Positions 1 through 7,387 are shown, counted from the stretch's first letter. The stretch: 8,809 bases of DNA from Planctomycetaceae bacterium (GCA_003445035.1 DLVV01000118.1:1-8809), one strand, 5' to 3'. Translations and numbers: made by a program. Notes: generated by a model from the letters alone, not told the origin.

Positions 1-1790
1 TTGTTTTGTCCGCGAAGTGGATGGAGCCCGGTGCCGGGGCGACCGACGTTGCCGGTGGCCAGGCACAGCGAGATCAGGCAGCGGGCGTTGTCGGTACCGG
101 TGACGTGCTGCGAGATGCCCATGCCCCAGAAGACGATCATCGATCCGCCACCACCGGACGGCGTGGCGCGACCGATCGTGTGGGCGATTGCTTCGATCTG
201 CTCGGCCGACACACCGCAGACGGCAGCGGATTGATCGGGACTGTAATCGGCGGTGACCAGGGCTTCGAGTTCGTCGAATCCCTCGGTGTGAGTTGCGATG
301 TAGTCGCGGTCGAGCAATCCATCCCGGCACAGCACGTGCAGCAGGGCGTTGTAGAAGGCGACGTCGGTGCCGGGGCGAATCTGGGCGAAGTGGCGAGCGA
401 CATCGGCGATCGCATTTCGCCGGACGTCGACGACGATCAGGTCGGTGCCCGCCTTGGCCGCCTGCTTGATGAACGTGGCGGCGACCGGGTGGTTGGCGGT
501 GGTGTTGGATCCGGTGACCAGCGCGACGTCAGCGCGGGCGACATCGGCAAAGACGTTGGTCACGGCTCCCGATCCGATGGTCTCCATCAACGCCGCCACG
601 CTCGAGGCGTGGCACAGCCGTGTGCAGTGATCGACGTTGTTGGTGCCCAGCCCGGCACGGATGAACTTCTGGAACAGGTAGGCTTCTTCATTGGATCCCT
701 TGGCCGAGCCGAAGCCGGCCAGGGAATTGCTGCCGTGGGTGTCACGGATAGAGGTCAATCTGTCTCCGACCAGTTCGAGTGCCTCGTCCCAGGTCGCTTC
801 GCGAAAGGCGGGCAGAACGGTGTCGAGATCGACCAGGCCACCGGGCTTGCGGCCTTTGCCCGGCAGCGATGTGGCGACCTCCGGCGAGAGCGGTCCCTTG
901 GGATAGGCCGATTCGCGACGGATCAGCGGTGTTTTCAACCGGTGCGGGTGCAGCGTGTAGTCCCAGCCGTAGCGGCCCTTGACGCACAGCCGTCCCTGGT
1001 TGACCGGGCTCTGGCGTCCCTCGAGTTCGACGATCGTGTCCTGGTGAGTCCAGGCCGTCACCGCGCAGCCGACACCGCAGTAGGGACAGACGGTTTCGAC
1101 CCCGGTCATCTGGTCGCGATTGACGACCGGCAGCGTCAATGTTTTCCCGACCAGCGCCCCGGTCGGGCAGGCCGCGGCACACTCGCCACACGACACGCAG
1201 GTGCTCTGGCCCATCGGCTGGTCGAAATCGAAGGCGATCCTCGCCGTGGCCCCCTTGCCGGTTCTCCCGATCACCTCGTTGGACTGGATGTCGTCGCAAG
1301 CTCGAATGCAGCGATCGCAGAGAATGCAGGCCTGGTGGTCGACAGCGATGACCGGTGACGAGTGGTCGAGCGGTCGGTCGGGCGCCGAGGAGGACGGGGG
1401 GGACGATTGGTCGGGGTCGAGCAGGCCGAAGTGTTGTCCGAGTTGTTCGAGACCGCAGTCGCCGGTCCGCTGTTGCTGCTCGCAGGGGGTCGGGTGTTCG
1501 GTCAGCAGCAAGCGGGTCAGTTGCCGCCGGTGCTCGTTGACCGTCTGCGAGTTGGTCTCGACGGTCATTCCTTCCGCACACTCCCGGACGCAACCAGCTG
1601 CCAACACCCGTTCGCCGACGTCGACCACGCACATGCGGCAGACACCGACCGGTTCCAGGCTCGGTTCGTGACACAGAGCGGGGATCTCGATTCCTGCCGA
1701 CCGGGCCGCCTCCCAGATCGATGTTCCGGCTGGGACGCGAACGGACTGTCCGTCGATTGTCAGTTCGACCATGGGGGTGTCGGAGATCAT
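1..1790 (-). CDS. fdhA: NAD-dependent formate dehydrogenase, catalytic alpha subunit (partial, 3' end outside window)
   Basis: Catalytic subunit of a cytosolic formate dehydrogenase (formate + NAD+ to CO2 + NADH, with the FdhB partner); 596 codons are visible. Domain order read from the translation: a NuoG-like 2Fe-2S ferredoxin domain (Cys40, 51, 54, 67); a His-Cys box (His99, Cys103, Cys112) in which the usual middle Cys is Gln106; a double 4Fe-4S ferredoxin domain (CILCDRC from 155, CVSCGEC from 198); then the Mo/W-bisPGD oxidoreductase fold, with its own 4Fe-4S motif (CPYCGVGC 235-242, Cys269) and the following Lys271. The metal-ligating residue is Cys393 in CTRLCHASS, followed by the conserved His; the codon is TGC, so it is not a selenoprotein. 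The visible end, HPLRGQNN, is typical of the family. The ATG overlaps the fdhB stop as ATGA, implying translational coupling; Met7 is an alternative start. The family is normally about 900 residues, so roughly a third is missing because of the window edge. It could be called fdsA or fdhF in other schemes. Confidence 0.95.
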   Translation of the reverse strand, partial: MISDTPMVELTIDGQSVRVPAGTSIWEAARSAGIEIPALCHEPSLEPVGVCRMCVVDVGERVLAAGCVRECAEGMTVETNSQTVNEHRRQLTRLLLTEHPTPCEQQQRTGDCGLEQLGQHFGLLDPDQSSPPSSSAPDRPLDHSSPVIAVDHQACILCDRCIRACDDIQSNEVIGRTGKGATARIAFDFDQPMGQSTCVSCGECAAACPTGALVGKTLTLPVVNRDQMTGVETVCPYCGVGCAVTAWTHQDTIVELEGRQSPVNQGRLCVKGRYGWDYTLHPHRLKTPLIRRESAYPKGPLSPEVATSLPGKGRKPGGLVDLDTVLPAFREATWDEALELVGDRLTSIRDTHGSNSLAGFGSAKGSNEEAYLFQKFIRAGLGTNNVDHCTRLCHASSVAALMETIGSGAVTNVFADVARADVALVTGSNTTANHPVAATFIKQAAKAGTDLIVVDVRRNAIADVARHFAQIRPGTDVAFYNALLHVLCRDGLLDRDYIATHTEGFDELEALVTADYSPDQSAAVCGVSAEQIEAIAHTIGRATPSGGGGSMIVFWGMGISQHVTGTDNARCLISLCLATGNVGRPGTGLHPLRGQN

Positions 1791-3391
1791 GTCCGGGGCA
1801 CCTCGTCGGGGAAGTGCTCGAGCATCGAAAGGACGGGGACCAGGGCGACCTGTCCGAGTCCACAGATCGAGGTCTGTTCGAGTGTGCGGCCGAGTTCGGG
1901 GAGTTCTCCGAGCACGTCGGGATCAGCGGTTCCGTCGGCGACCGATTCGAGCAGGCCGACGGCGTGATGGCTGCCGATCCGGCAGGGAACACACTTGCCG
2001 CAGGACTCGTTGCGGAAGAACTGCACCAGGTTGGTGGCCAGATCGAACAAGTCTCGCCCCTCGGTGATGACGATGACGGCGCCGGTGCCGAGCATGCTAC
2101 CGGCAGCAGCGATGGCATCGAAGTCCAGTGGCGTGTCGAGTCGATCGGCGGGCAGGAATTTCGAGCTGGCCCCACCGGGCAGGAACGCCTTGACGGCCGC
2201 TCCGCCGGGAACCCCGCCAGCCCGCTCGATCAACTCGGACACCGTTGTTCCCACCGGAATCTCGTAGACTCCCGGCTGGTTGATGTCTCCGGAGATCGAA
2301 ACGAATTTCAGCCCTGAGAAGTTCTTGGCCCCTTGCCCGGTCCACCAGTCGGCACCGTGGGCGACGATCGGGACGGCCAGGGCGAAGGTCTCGACGTTGT
2401 TGATCAGTGTCGGCTTCCCGAACAACCCGATCTGGCCGGGGTAGGGCGGCTTGTTACGGGGTTCTCCGCGGCGGTCCTCGAGTGCCTCGAGCAGAGCGGT
2501 CTCCTCGCCCAGGATGTAACCGCCGGGTGAGACAAAGATCTCGATTTCGAACACCCGGCCACTGCCGGCGGCGTCGGGGCCGAGGACGCCTCTCGTGGTG
2601 GCGTCCTGGATCGCGGCCTGCAGCACCTGCTGCTCGATCGAGTACTCGTGGCGAAGAAAGATGATGCCCCGTTCGGCTCCGATCGTCAGCCCGGCCAGCA
2701 CCATGCCCTCGATCACCAGGTGGGGCAGGGTGGCCAGCAGCACGCGGTCCTTGAAGGTCCCCGGTTCGCTCTCGTCGGCGTTGCAGACGACGTACTTGGT
2801 GTCAGCCAACTCGTCGGCGACCAGGCTCCACTTCCGCCCGGTGGGAAACCCGGCCCCGCCCATGCCACGGAGTCCGGTGTCGTTGAGGCTGGTGATGCAG
2901 GTTTCGGCCAGAGTCGGCTGATCGGTGGCGAGTCGTCTGAGTGTTGCGTAATGGTCGTCGACGGTGTCGTAGGGATCGGCTTGCCAGTCGGAATCCGCCT
3001 GGGCGGTTCGCCACGGGACGGAGTCGTCGGCAAGCAGGTTTGTGGCCGAGGTTGCGGGGCCGGCCGGTCGCTCGTCAATGGCCACTGCCGGGGCGTGGTC
3101 GCAACGTCCCAGGCACGAGACCTCGACGATCTCGAGTCCGTTGTCGGTTTCCGCGAGTCGCTGGAGATCCGTCAGCAGGGCGCCGCAACCGTGCATGCGA
3201 CAGACCACATCCCGGCAGATGGCGACCTGGCGTTGACTTGGCGGAGTGCGTCGGAAGTGCGTGTAGAAGCTGACCAGTCCCTCGATGCGATACCGCGGGA
3301 CGCCTCGCCTTTGGGCAAGGTCTTCGAGTAGTTGGTCGGAAAGGTGGCCGTGCCGGTGTTGCAGGTCCAGCAGTTCGCGCAGCAACTCCAA
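1787..3391 (-). CDS. fdhB: Formate dehydrogenase beta subunit, NuoE-NuoF fusion (NADH-binding diaphorase)
   Basis: A 534-residue electron-output subunit that passes electrons from FdhA through Fe-S centres and FMN to NAD+. Residues 1-105 are a NuoE/FdsG-like thioredoxin-fold 2Fe-2S domain: a helical segment ending in GLVSFYTHF, then Cys59, Cys64, Cys93 and Cys97 (C-x4-C and C-x3-C). After a linker of about 65 residues comes the NuoF/FdsB domain. It has the FMN/NADH motif GLRGMGGAGFPTGRKW (173-188), the NADESEPGTFKDR motif, a SLBB-like segment (around GDINQPGVYEIPVGTTVSELI), and a C-terminal 4Fe-4S site with SCGKCVPCR (Cys464, 467, 470) plus Cys510. The start is TTG: the open frame extends further upstream but holds no ATG or GTG, and GGGAGAG lies 5 nt before this TTG. 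It overlaps fdhA by 4 nt and follows the repeat-protein gene by 49 bp. NuoF of complex I is unlikely because the next gene is a formate dehydrogenase alpha subunit with the CxxxCH active site and no other nuo genes are present. Confidence 0.95.
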   Translation of the reverse strand: MELLRELLDLQHRHGHLSDQLLEDLAQRRGVPRYRIEGLVSFYTHFRRTPPSQRQVAICRDVVCRMHGCGALLTDLQRLAETDNGLEIVEVSCLGRCDHAPAVAIDERPAGPATSATNLLADDSVPWRTAQADSDWQADPYDTVDDHYATLRRLATDQPTLAETCITSLNDTGLRGMGGAGFPTGRKWSLVADELADTKYVVCNADESEPGTFKDRVLLATLPHLVIEGMVLAGLTIGAERGIIFLRHEYSIEQQVLQAAIQDATTRGVLGPDAAGSGRVFEIEIFVSPGGYILGEETALLEALEDRRGEPRNKPPYPGQIGLFGKPTLINNVETFALAVPIVAHGADWWTGQGAKNFSGLKFVSISGDINQPGVYEIPVGTTVSELIERAGGVPGGAAVKAFLPGGASSKFLPADRLDTPLDFDAIAAAGSMLGTGAVIVITEGRDLFDLATNLVQFFRNESCGKCVPCRIGSHHAVGLLESVADGTADPDVLGELPELGRTLEQTSICGLGQVALVPVLSMLEHFPDEVPRT

Positions 3392-3396
3392 CGTGG

Positions 3397-3403
3397 CTCT
3401 CCC
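3397..3403 (-). promoter_or_regulatory. Ribosome binding site of fdhB (supports TTG start)
   Basis: On the minus strand GGGAGAG is followed by CCACG and then TTG. This is a good Shine-Dalgarno match at 5-nt spacing and is the main reason for accepting a TTG start. It is clearly better than anything upstream of the other genes in the window. Confidence 0.6.
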
Positions 3404-3440
3404 GCGACACCGGGTCGACGGCTTGGCCGGCCCCCGGGGT

Positions 3441-4604
3441 TCACCGCTTGGCGGCTTTCAATGGACGGGGCTGGCAGTACTTCAGTGCGAGCAGGATGTA
3501 GGCGGTCGAGAGGTTGGGATCACCCTCGTACCATCGCGGGGCGCGGTTGACGAAACTTCCGTTGGGCCGCTGCAGCTTGGAGAGCTGGTCGAACAACTCC
3601 GACCGCCAGTCGTGCTTGACCCCCGCGGAGTCTTCGACGTGGTCGAGATTGATCACGGACAGCGACTTGGCGAAGGTGTGGTAGTAGTAGTAGAGGCCCT
3701 GTTGACCGAGTCCGGGGTTGAGTCGGACGGAGTAGTTCTTCTGGATCCAGCCCAGCGCGGCCTTGATTCTCGGGTCCTCGGGTTTCACGCCGGCGTAGAT
3801 CATGCTCTTGAGTCCCGCGTAGGTCATCGATCCGTAGGATCTCAGTCCGCCGTTGGTAGCGAGTCCCGCCTGCGAGGTGCCCCCGGCCGCCGGCGTGTAG
3901 TAGAAGCCTCCGTCGCCGATCTTGCCGGCGAACGGGGTGGTGTTGTTTTCGGACTCGAGGTTCTGGCAGCGGCTGACGAACAGCAGCACGTTCTTCATCG
4001 CCGGGTCGTCTTTCTTGACACCGGCCGAGAGCAGGGCCTCCTGGAAGAACTGCGTGTTGGAGAGATCGGGTCGCTTGTGTTTGCCGTAACCGGCTCCGCC
4101 AAATCCCGGGTCGGTGGTCTCGAGCCCCTCGCCCTTGTCCCACTGAAGATTCTTGAGGAACTTGCGGGCTCCGGCGATGTGAGCGGCGTAGCGCTTGCGA
4201 GCGGCGGGCGAGGCGGACGGAGACGCGGCGGTCATGGCCAGCATCGCGATACTGGTCTCGTAATTGCGATGCAGCGTCTTGGGATGGTAGATGCCGCCGT
4301 TTTTCTGGGCGAGCGATTCGAGGTAGGCGAGGCTGCGGGCGACAACCGGGTCGTCGGCTTTCAGACCGCTGTCCAGCAACGCGGTGGTGGCCAGGGCGGT
4401 GAGACCGGCGGCCTGCGGTGAAGTCCAACTGCCGTCGTCACCCTGTGCGGACTTGAGGAAGTTGACCGCGCGGGTTCGGACCTTCAGCCACTTGGCCCGA
4501 TTGGGCCCGACGGTGCTCGTTTTGTCGGCGGCGAAAGCGGTGCCCATCAACAGCAACGTGGTGACCACGACGCGAGCAGGTCTTGTGCAGCGGAGCCGGG
4601 TCAT
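3441..4604 (-). CDS. Secreted prenyltransferase/squalene-oxidase-repeat (alpha/alpha-toroid) protein, function unknown
   Basis: A 387-residue protein with a clear Sec signal peptide: basic MTRLRCTRPAR, then the hydrophobic VVVTTLLLM, with cleavage expected after AFA at about residue 25. The mature part resembles the helical toroid of terpene cyclases and prenyltransferases. QW-like turns occur at QGDDGSW (54-60), QKNGGIY (100-106), GDGGFYYT (230-237) and QRPNGSF (345-351). Three copies of a helix-linking pattern G-[LV]-K-x-x-D-P (about 80-86, 195-201 and 272-278) give internal periodicity. I see no DxDD catalytic motif of class II cyclases and no farnesyltransferase-type zinc site, so enzymatic terpene cyclisation is not supported; a structural or binding role outside the cytoplasm is more likely. 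Such proteins are known mainly from planctomycetes. The ATG is chosen because it begins the signal peptide; a weak GGGA lies 8-9 nt upstream inside a small hairpin. The gene sits 49 bp before fdhB on the same strand, but no functional tie to formate oxidation can be read from the sequence. Confidence 0.85.
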   Translation of the reverse strand: MTRLRCTRPARVVVTTLLLMGTAFAADKTSTVGPNRAKWLKVRTRAVNFLKSAQGDDGSWTSPQAAGLTALATTALLDSGLKADDPVVARSLAYLESLAQKNGGIYHPKTLHRNYETSIAMLAMTAASPSASPAARKRYAAHIAGARKFLKNLQWDKGEGLETTDPGFGGAGYGKHKRPDLSNTQFFQEALLSAGVKKDDPAMKNVLLFVSRCQNLESENNTTPFAGKIGDGGFYYTPAAGGTSQAGLATNGGLRSYGSMTYAGLKSMIYAGVKPEDPRIKAALGWIQKNYSVRLNPGLGQQGLYYYYHTFAKSLSVINLDHVEDSAGVKHDWRSELFDQLSKLQRPNGSFVNRAPRWYEGDPNLSTAYILLALKYCQPRPLKAAKR

Positions 4605-4612
4605 GTTCGAGT

Positions 4613-4625
4613 TCCCGCTTCGGGA
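4613..4625 (-). promoter_or_regulatory. Small hairpin over the ribosome-binding region of the repeat-protein gene
   Basis: The leader, read on the minus strand, contains TCCCG-AAG-CGGGA, a perfect 5-bp stem with a 3-nt loop ending 8 nt before the ATG. The only Shine-Dalgarno-like bases (GGGA) form the 3' arm of the stem. It could limit translation initiation, but a stem of this size also arises by chance in GC-rich DNA. Confidence 0.25.
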
Positions 4626-4672
4626 GTGTCCTGTTGGAGCCTCCAGGCGACGGCCGCCCGGCCCACCACTTT

Positions 4673-4702
4673 ATGCTAGCACAAACCCGGGACGGGTGTC
4701 TG
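4673..4702 (-). promoter_or_regulatory. Weak candidate promoter for the repeat-protein gene
   Basis: On the minus strand CAGACA (4/6 to TTGACA) is separated by 18 nt from TAGCAT (4/6 to TATAAT), which is preceded by TG as in an extended -10. It lies in the 119-bp gap between the small membrane-protein gene and the repeat-protein gene, about 70 bp before the latter's ATG. Both hexamers are poor, so this is only a candidate for separate transcription of the downstream genes. Confidence 0.22.
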
Positions 4703-4723
4703 TTCTCGAGGACCGTCTTGAGC

Positions 4724-5119
4724 CTAGCGACGATCGGCGGTGCGGTTGGGCACCCAGGTGCTGTTGTGGTCCTTGATGTCCCTGAGTTGTTCTGCGGTGG
4801 GCGGCTGTTTGCTGTCGAAGGCGGCCGCCGGGTCATTGCGGCGCTTGAGAACGATCTCCGGTTCGGGTTTCTCGGTCCGTCGACGAAAGATCTTCCACCA
4901 CGGGCGGCGTTTTTCTCCGGCACTGGTGGGTTGGGAGCGAGCCAGGAACAACAGCACACAGAACAGGACGACCCCGGCAGCGACTCCGCCGAGGTACGGG
5001 CCCGGCCGATCGCTGCCGACGACGATCACGAAAACCAGGGCCATGGTGCCGCCAATCACCACCGCGATGGTGGCCAGCGCGCTGACGGCCTCTCGTCCCA
5101 TTTCGTTGTTTGGCGGCAT
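4724..5119 (-). CDS. Small two-helix membrane protein, unknown function
   Basis: A 131-residue protein that I do not recognise. Two hydrophobic segments are clear: about 11-35 (ALATIAVVIGGTMALVFVIV) and about 41-60 (GGVAAGVVLFCVLLFLA). They are separated by the short polar turn GSDRPG, giving a helical hairpin. A strongly basic stretch follows (EKRRPWWKIFRRR, 69-81), which by the positive-inside rule places both ends in the cytoplasm. The C-terminal 50 residues are polar and charged and probably extended, ending in PTAEQLRDIKDHNSTWVPN. There are no catalytic motifs or Cys-rich sites. The first ATG has a weak GGGTAAG about 9 nt upstream; Met7 is an alternative. It lies 72 bp after rseP on the same strand. 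That it is a real gene is supported by the clean two-helix pattern, a good fit between its neighbours and the absence of a competing frame. Confidence 0.75.
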   Translation of the reverse strand: MPPNNEMGREAVSALATIAVVIGGTMALVFVIVVGSDRPGPYLGGVAAGVVLFCVLLFLARSQPTSAGEKRRPWWKIFRRRTEKPEPEIVLKRRNDPAAAFDSKQPPTAEQLRDIKDHNSTWVPNRTADRR

Positions 5120-5191
5120 GACGGGAATCTTACCCGAAGACGCTGTCGACGACCCGTTTGCCGGTGGGGAGCGGTTCGAGGCCGAGAATGG

Positions 5192-5238
5192 TCACGGTGA
5201 CCACATGCGTTCGATGTCGAGAAAGATCACGGTGACCA
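5192..5238. repeat. 12-bp direct repeat with palindromic core at the 3' end of rseP
   Basis: TCACGGTGACCA occurs at 5192-5203 and again at 5227-5238. The core TCACGGTGA is an inverted repeat around a central G, and the first copy extends to a 13-nt perfect version, GGTCACGGTGACC (5190-5202), spanning the rseP stop codon. The second copy lies within the coding sequence for the last transmembrane helix. It may be coincidental. Confidence 0.4.
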
Positions 5239-7387
5239 TCAACAGCAAGACGAAAGCCAGGCCGAAGTAGGTGGCCGCGATCAGGACCCGTTCACTGGGC
5301 CGACGCCGTGTGACGGCCTCCCAGGTCAGGAACACCATGTGGCCGCCATCAAGAACGGGGATCGGCAGGAAGTTGATCACCGCGAGGTTGAGGCTGAGGA
5401 AACCGAGGAAGATCAGGAGCTTGGAGACACTCGTTTCCGCGACGTTGTAGGCGGCTCGCGCGATGCCGATCGGCCCGTGGAGTTCGGTCACCGAGATGTC
5501 CCCTGTGAACAGGCTGCGCAACGTCAACCAGATCCTCGCCAGCGTCGTCTCCGCGTGGTTGAAGGCCAGGCCCATCGCGTTGCCGATCCCGGTGGCCTGC
5601 CGCATCTCGTTCAGTGGATAGTGACGAGTTCCTCGCTTGGGCAGGTACCAGTCGCGGTCGGGATTGCGCCAGGGCGTGACCCCGATATCTCGTTCCTTGC
5701 CGTCGGCTCCGACGACGTGGAGCAGGACCGGCTTGCTTTCATCGGATCGCTGGATCATCCAGATGGCGTGGGCCCAGTTGGCGTTCTGGTCGTCGAACGT
5801 GATGTCGAACGTTGTCGGCTTGGTTTCGGTTGAAAGTTGTTTCAGCGTTATCGTGACCTGGCTGATCTGGTCTCCGGACTGGATCCCCGCCTTCTCGGCC
5901 GGGCTGCCGGGTGTGACCGTCAGGATGTTGACGGTGCAGTCGAAGGCGAGGCCCAGCGAGGGAATTGCCAGGGGGGAACTCTGTTGTTCTGGTGGATTGA
6001 GCCAGCCGGGCTGGTCGTCGGGGGTGACTGTCAGGGCGATTGTCTCGGGTTCTCCGGTGGGCTGAGGGCGGAGGACCTCGATCTTGACTTCCTGTCCGCT
6101 GAGCTTGGCCAGGAAATTGGGGAGTTCCAGGGGGTTGACAGACTTGCCGATGTCACGGCCGTTGACGGTGATCAGCTTGTCGCCGATCCGCAGTCCGGCG
6201 GTGTTGGCTGGCGAACGGTCACGGATCGAGGTGACCTGGCCGATGTCCATCGAAATTCCCAGTGTCAGGAAACGACTGGGGGGAACGGTGATTTCGATGG
6301 GGCCCGCTTCTCCCTCGCGTTCGATCTGGTACACCAGTTCCTGGTTGGCGTGACGAGCCTGGTACCTGCGCATCTGGGCGACGCTGGTGATCGGAGTGTC
6401 GTTGATCTGCTTGAGCCGGTCCTTGTCCTGCAGAGCGGGTTTGGCCCGGGAAGCCGGCCAGCCGGCCGGCCCGGTTTCCGGTGCCAGGAATTGCGTGTCG
6501 TGTTCGGGTCCCAGGCCGATCTTGCGTCCGGTTCCCTTGCCACGGGGGAGAACGTTCCAGGTCATTGACTGTGCGGATGTTCCAACGCCCCGGCTGCCTT
6601 CGACTTTCAGCATGTTGCCGGAAACGGCGAGGCCGGATCCGGACCTGGTCAACTGGAACAGGCTTGTCGGTCCGCTCTTGATCGACCATTGGCTCGAGGT
6701 GTCGGCCACGACGATGGCGTCGTGGGGCAGCCGGATCCGCCGGGTGGCAAACCGGGACCGCAGTTCTTCGCTGGCCGGTCCGGGATCGAGCAACGCCACC
6801 AGGTCCTCAGGTTCCTGGAACAGCAGCCGCTGGCTGGGAGCCAGGGCGACGCTGAGGATGACGTCTTCGAAGGACGAAATGGAATCCCCGTTGATCCGGC
6901 GGATCCGGTCACCCGGTTCCATTCCCGCTTCCCACGCCGGCAGCCCAACCTGGACCAATCCAACGATCGGTTGTTCGGTGCCGACGCCCAGTCCGTAGGC
7001 ACAGGCGAAGAACAACAGGCCGGTGATCAGGTTCATGATCACCCCGGCCGAGATGATGGCCATTCGCTGAGGGACGTTCTTGGCGGAATAGCTGCGAGGG
7101 TCCTCGGCGATTTCGTCGCTGGTCAACTGGCTGGGATCGATGTCGTCCTGGCCGAGCATCTTGACGTAGCCCCCGAAAGGTACGATCGAGATCACGTACT
7201 CGGTTTCGCCCCACTTGACCCGCCCAATGACTGGCCCGAAGCCGATGCTGAAGCGTTCGACCGAGACGTTGCACCACTTGGCGACGGCGAAGTGGCCGAG
7301 CTCATGGAAGAAAATCACCAGCCCGATGCCGGCGGCGACGTAGAGCACCGACCCGATCGAGACGGCCAGCAGGTGGGCCAAGATCAC
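5192..7387 (-). CDS. rseP: Site-2 intramembrane zinc metalloprotease RseP, enlarged multi-PDZ form
   Basis: A membrane-embedded M50 protease that cuts transmembrane segments, classically anti-sigma factors or signal-peptide remnants. Numbering is from the GTG. The zinc motif HELGH is at 28-32 in the first helix, the membrane-loop motif GGYVKM at 72-77, and a second hydrophobic segment at about 105-132. The third zinc ligand lies in NFLPIPVLDGGH (672-683), between the last helices (about 657-680 and 701-724). The region between holds PDZ-like units at about 140-185 (GLPAWEAGMEPGDRIRRING), 318-368 (degenerate, around DKDRLKQINDTPI), 372-440 (SPANTAGLRIGDKLITVNG) and 478-560 (GSPAEKAGIQSGDQI). 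The length of about 731 residues greatly exceeds the roughly 450 of E. coli RseP with two PDZ domains. The start is taken as GTG because its GTGA overlaps the dxr stop; the TTG one codon earlier is equally readable. The dxr-rseP pairing is common in bacteria and supports the call. Confidence 0.95.
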   Translation of the reverse strand: MILAHLLAVSIGSVLYVAAGIGLVIFFHELGHFAVAKWCNVSVERFSIGFGPVIGRVKWGETEYVISIVPFGGYVKMLGQDDIDPSQLTSDEIAEDPRSYSAKNVPQRMAIISAGVIMNLITGLLFFACAYGLGVGTEQPIVGLVQVGLPAWEAGMEPGDRIRRINGDSISSFEDVILSVALAPSQRLLFQEPEDLVALLDPGPASEELRSRFATRRIRLPHDAIVVADTSSQWSIKSGPTSLFQLTRSGSGLAVSGNMLKVEGSRGVGTSAQSMTWNVLPRGKGTGRKIGLGPEHDTQFLAPETGPAGWPASRAKPALQDKDRLKQINDTPITSVAQMRRYQARHANQELVYQIEREGEAGPIEITVPPSRFLTLGISMDIGQVTSIRDRSPANTAGLRIGDKLITVNGRDIGKSVNPLELPNFLAKLSGQEVKIEVLRPQPTGEPETIALTVTPDDQPGWLNPPEQQSSPLAIPSLGLAFDCTVNILTVTPGSPAEKAGIQSGDQISQVTITLKQLSTETKPTTFDITFDDQNANWAHAIWMIQRSDESKPVLLHVVGADGKERDIGVTPWRNPDRDWYLPKRGTRHYPLNEMRQATGIGNAMGLAFNHAETTLARIWLTLRSLFTGDISVTELHGPIGIARAAYNVAETSVSKLLIFLGFLSLNLAVINFLPIPVLDGGHMVFLTWEAVTRRRPSERVLIAATYFGLAFVLLLMVTVIFLDIERMWSP

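Noticed and set aside
609..614. Possible selenocysteine codon at the FdhA active site
   Set aside because: The metal-ligand codon reads TGC (Cys393) followed by CAC (His), so no UGA recoding is needed.
6..1358. Plus-strand open frame of 450 codons opposite fdhA
   Set aside because: It is the complement of a gene with complete Fe-S and active-site motifs. Its translation is rich in Gly, Val, Asp and Arg without motifs, as expected for an antisense frame in GC-rich DNA.
742..2175. Long minus-strand frame spanning the fdhA/fdhB junction
   Set aside because: It is in a different frame from both genes, is Arg/Pro/Ser-rich without motifs, and crosses the well-supported ATGA junction.
1..3391. Interpretation of fdhB/fdhA as complex I nuoEF and nuoG
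   Set aside because: The large subunit has the CPYCGVGC motif and the CTRLCH metal-ligand segment of formate dehydrogenases, and no membrane nuo genes lie nearby.
3285..4421. Plus-strand open frame of 378 codons opposite the repeat-protein gene
   Set aside because: It has low-complexity Val/Gly/Glu composition with no domain signals, and the minus strand has a signal peptide and clear repeat motifs.
4605..4723. Rho-independent terminator between the small membrane protein and the repeat-protein gene
   Set aside because: Several short GC-rich inverted repeats exist but none is followed by a T-run on the minus strand.
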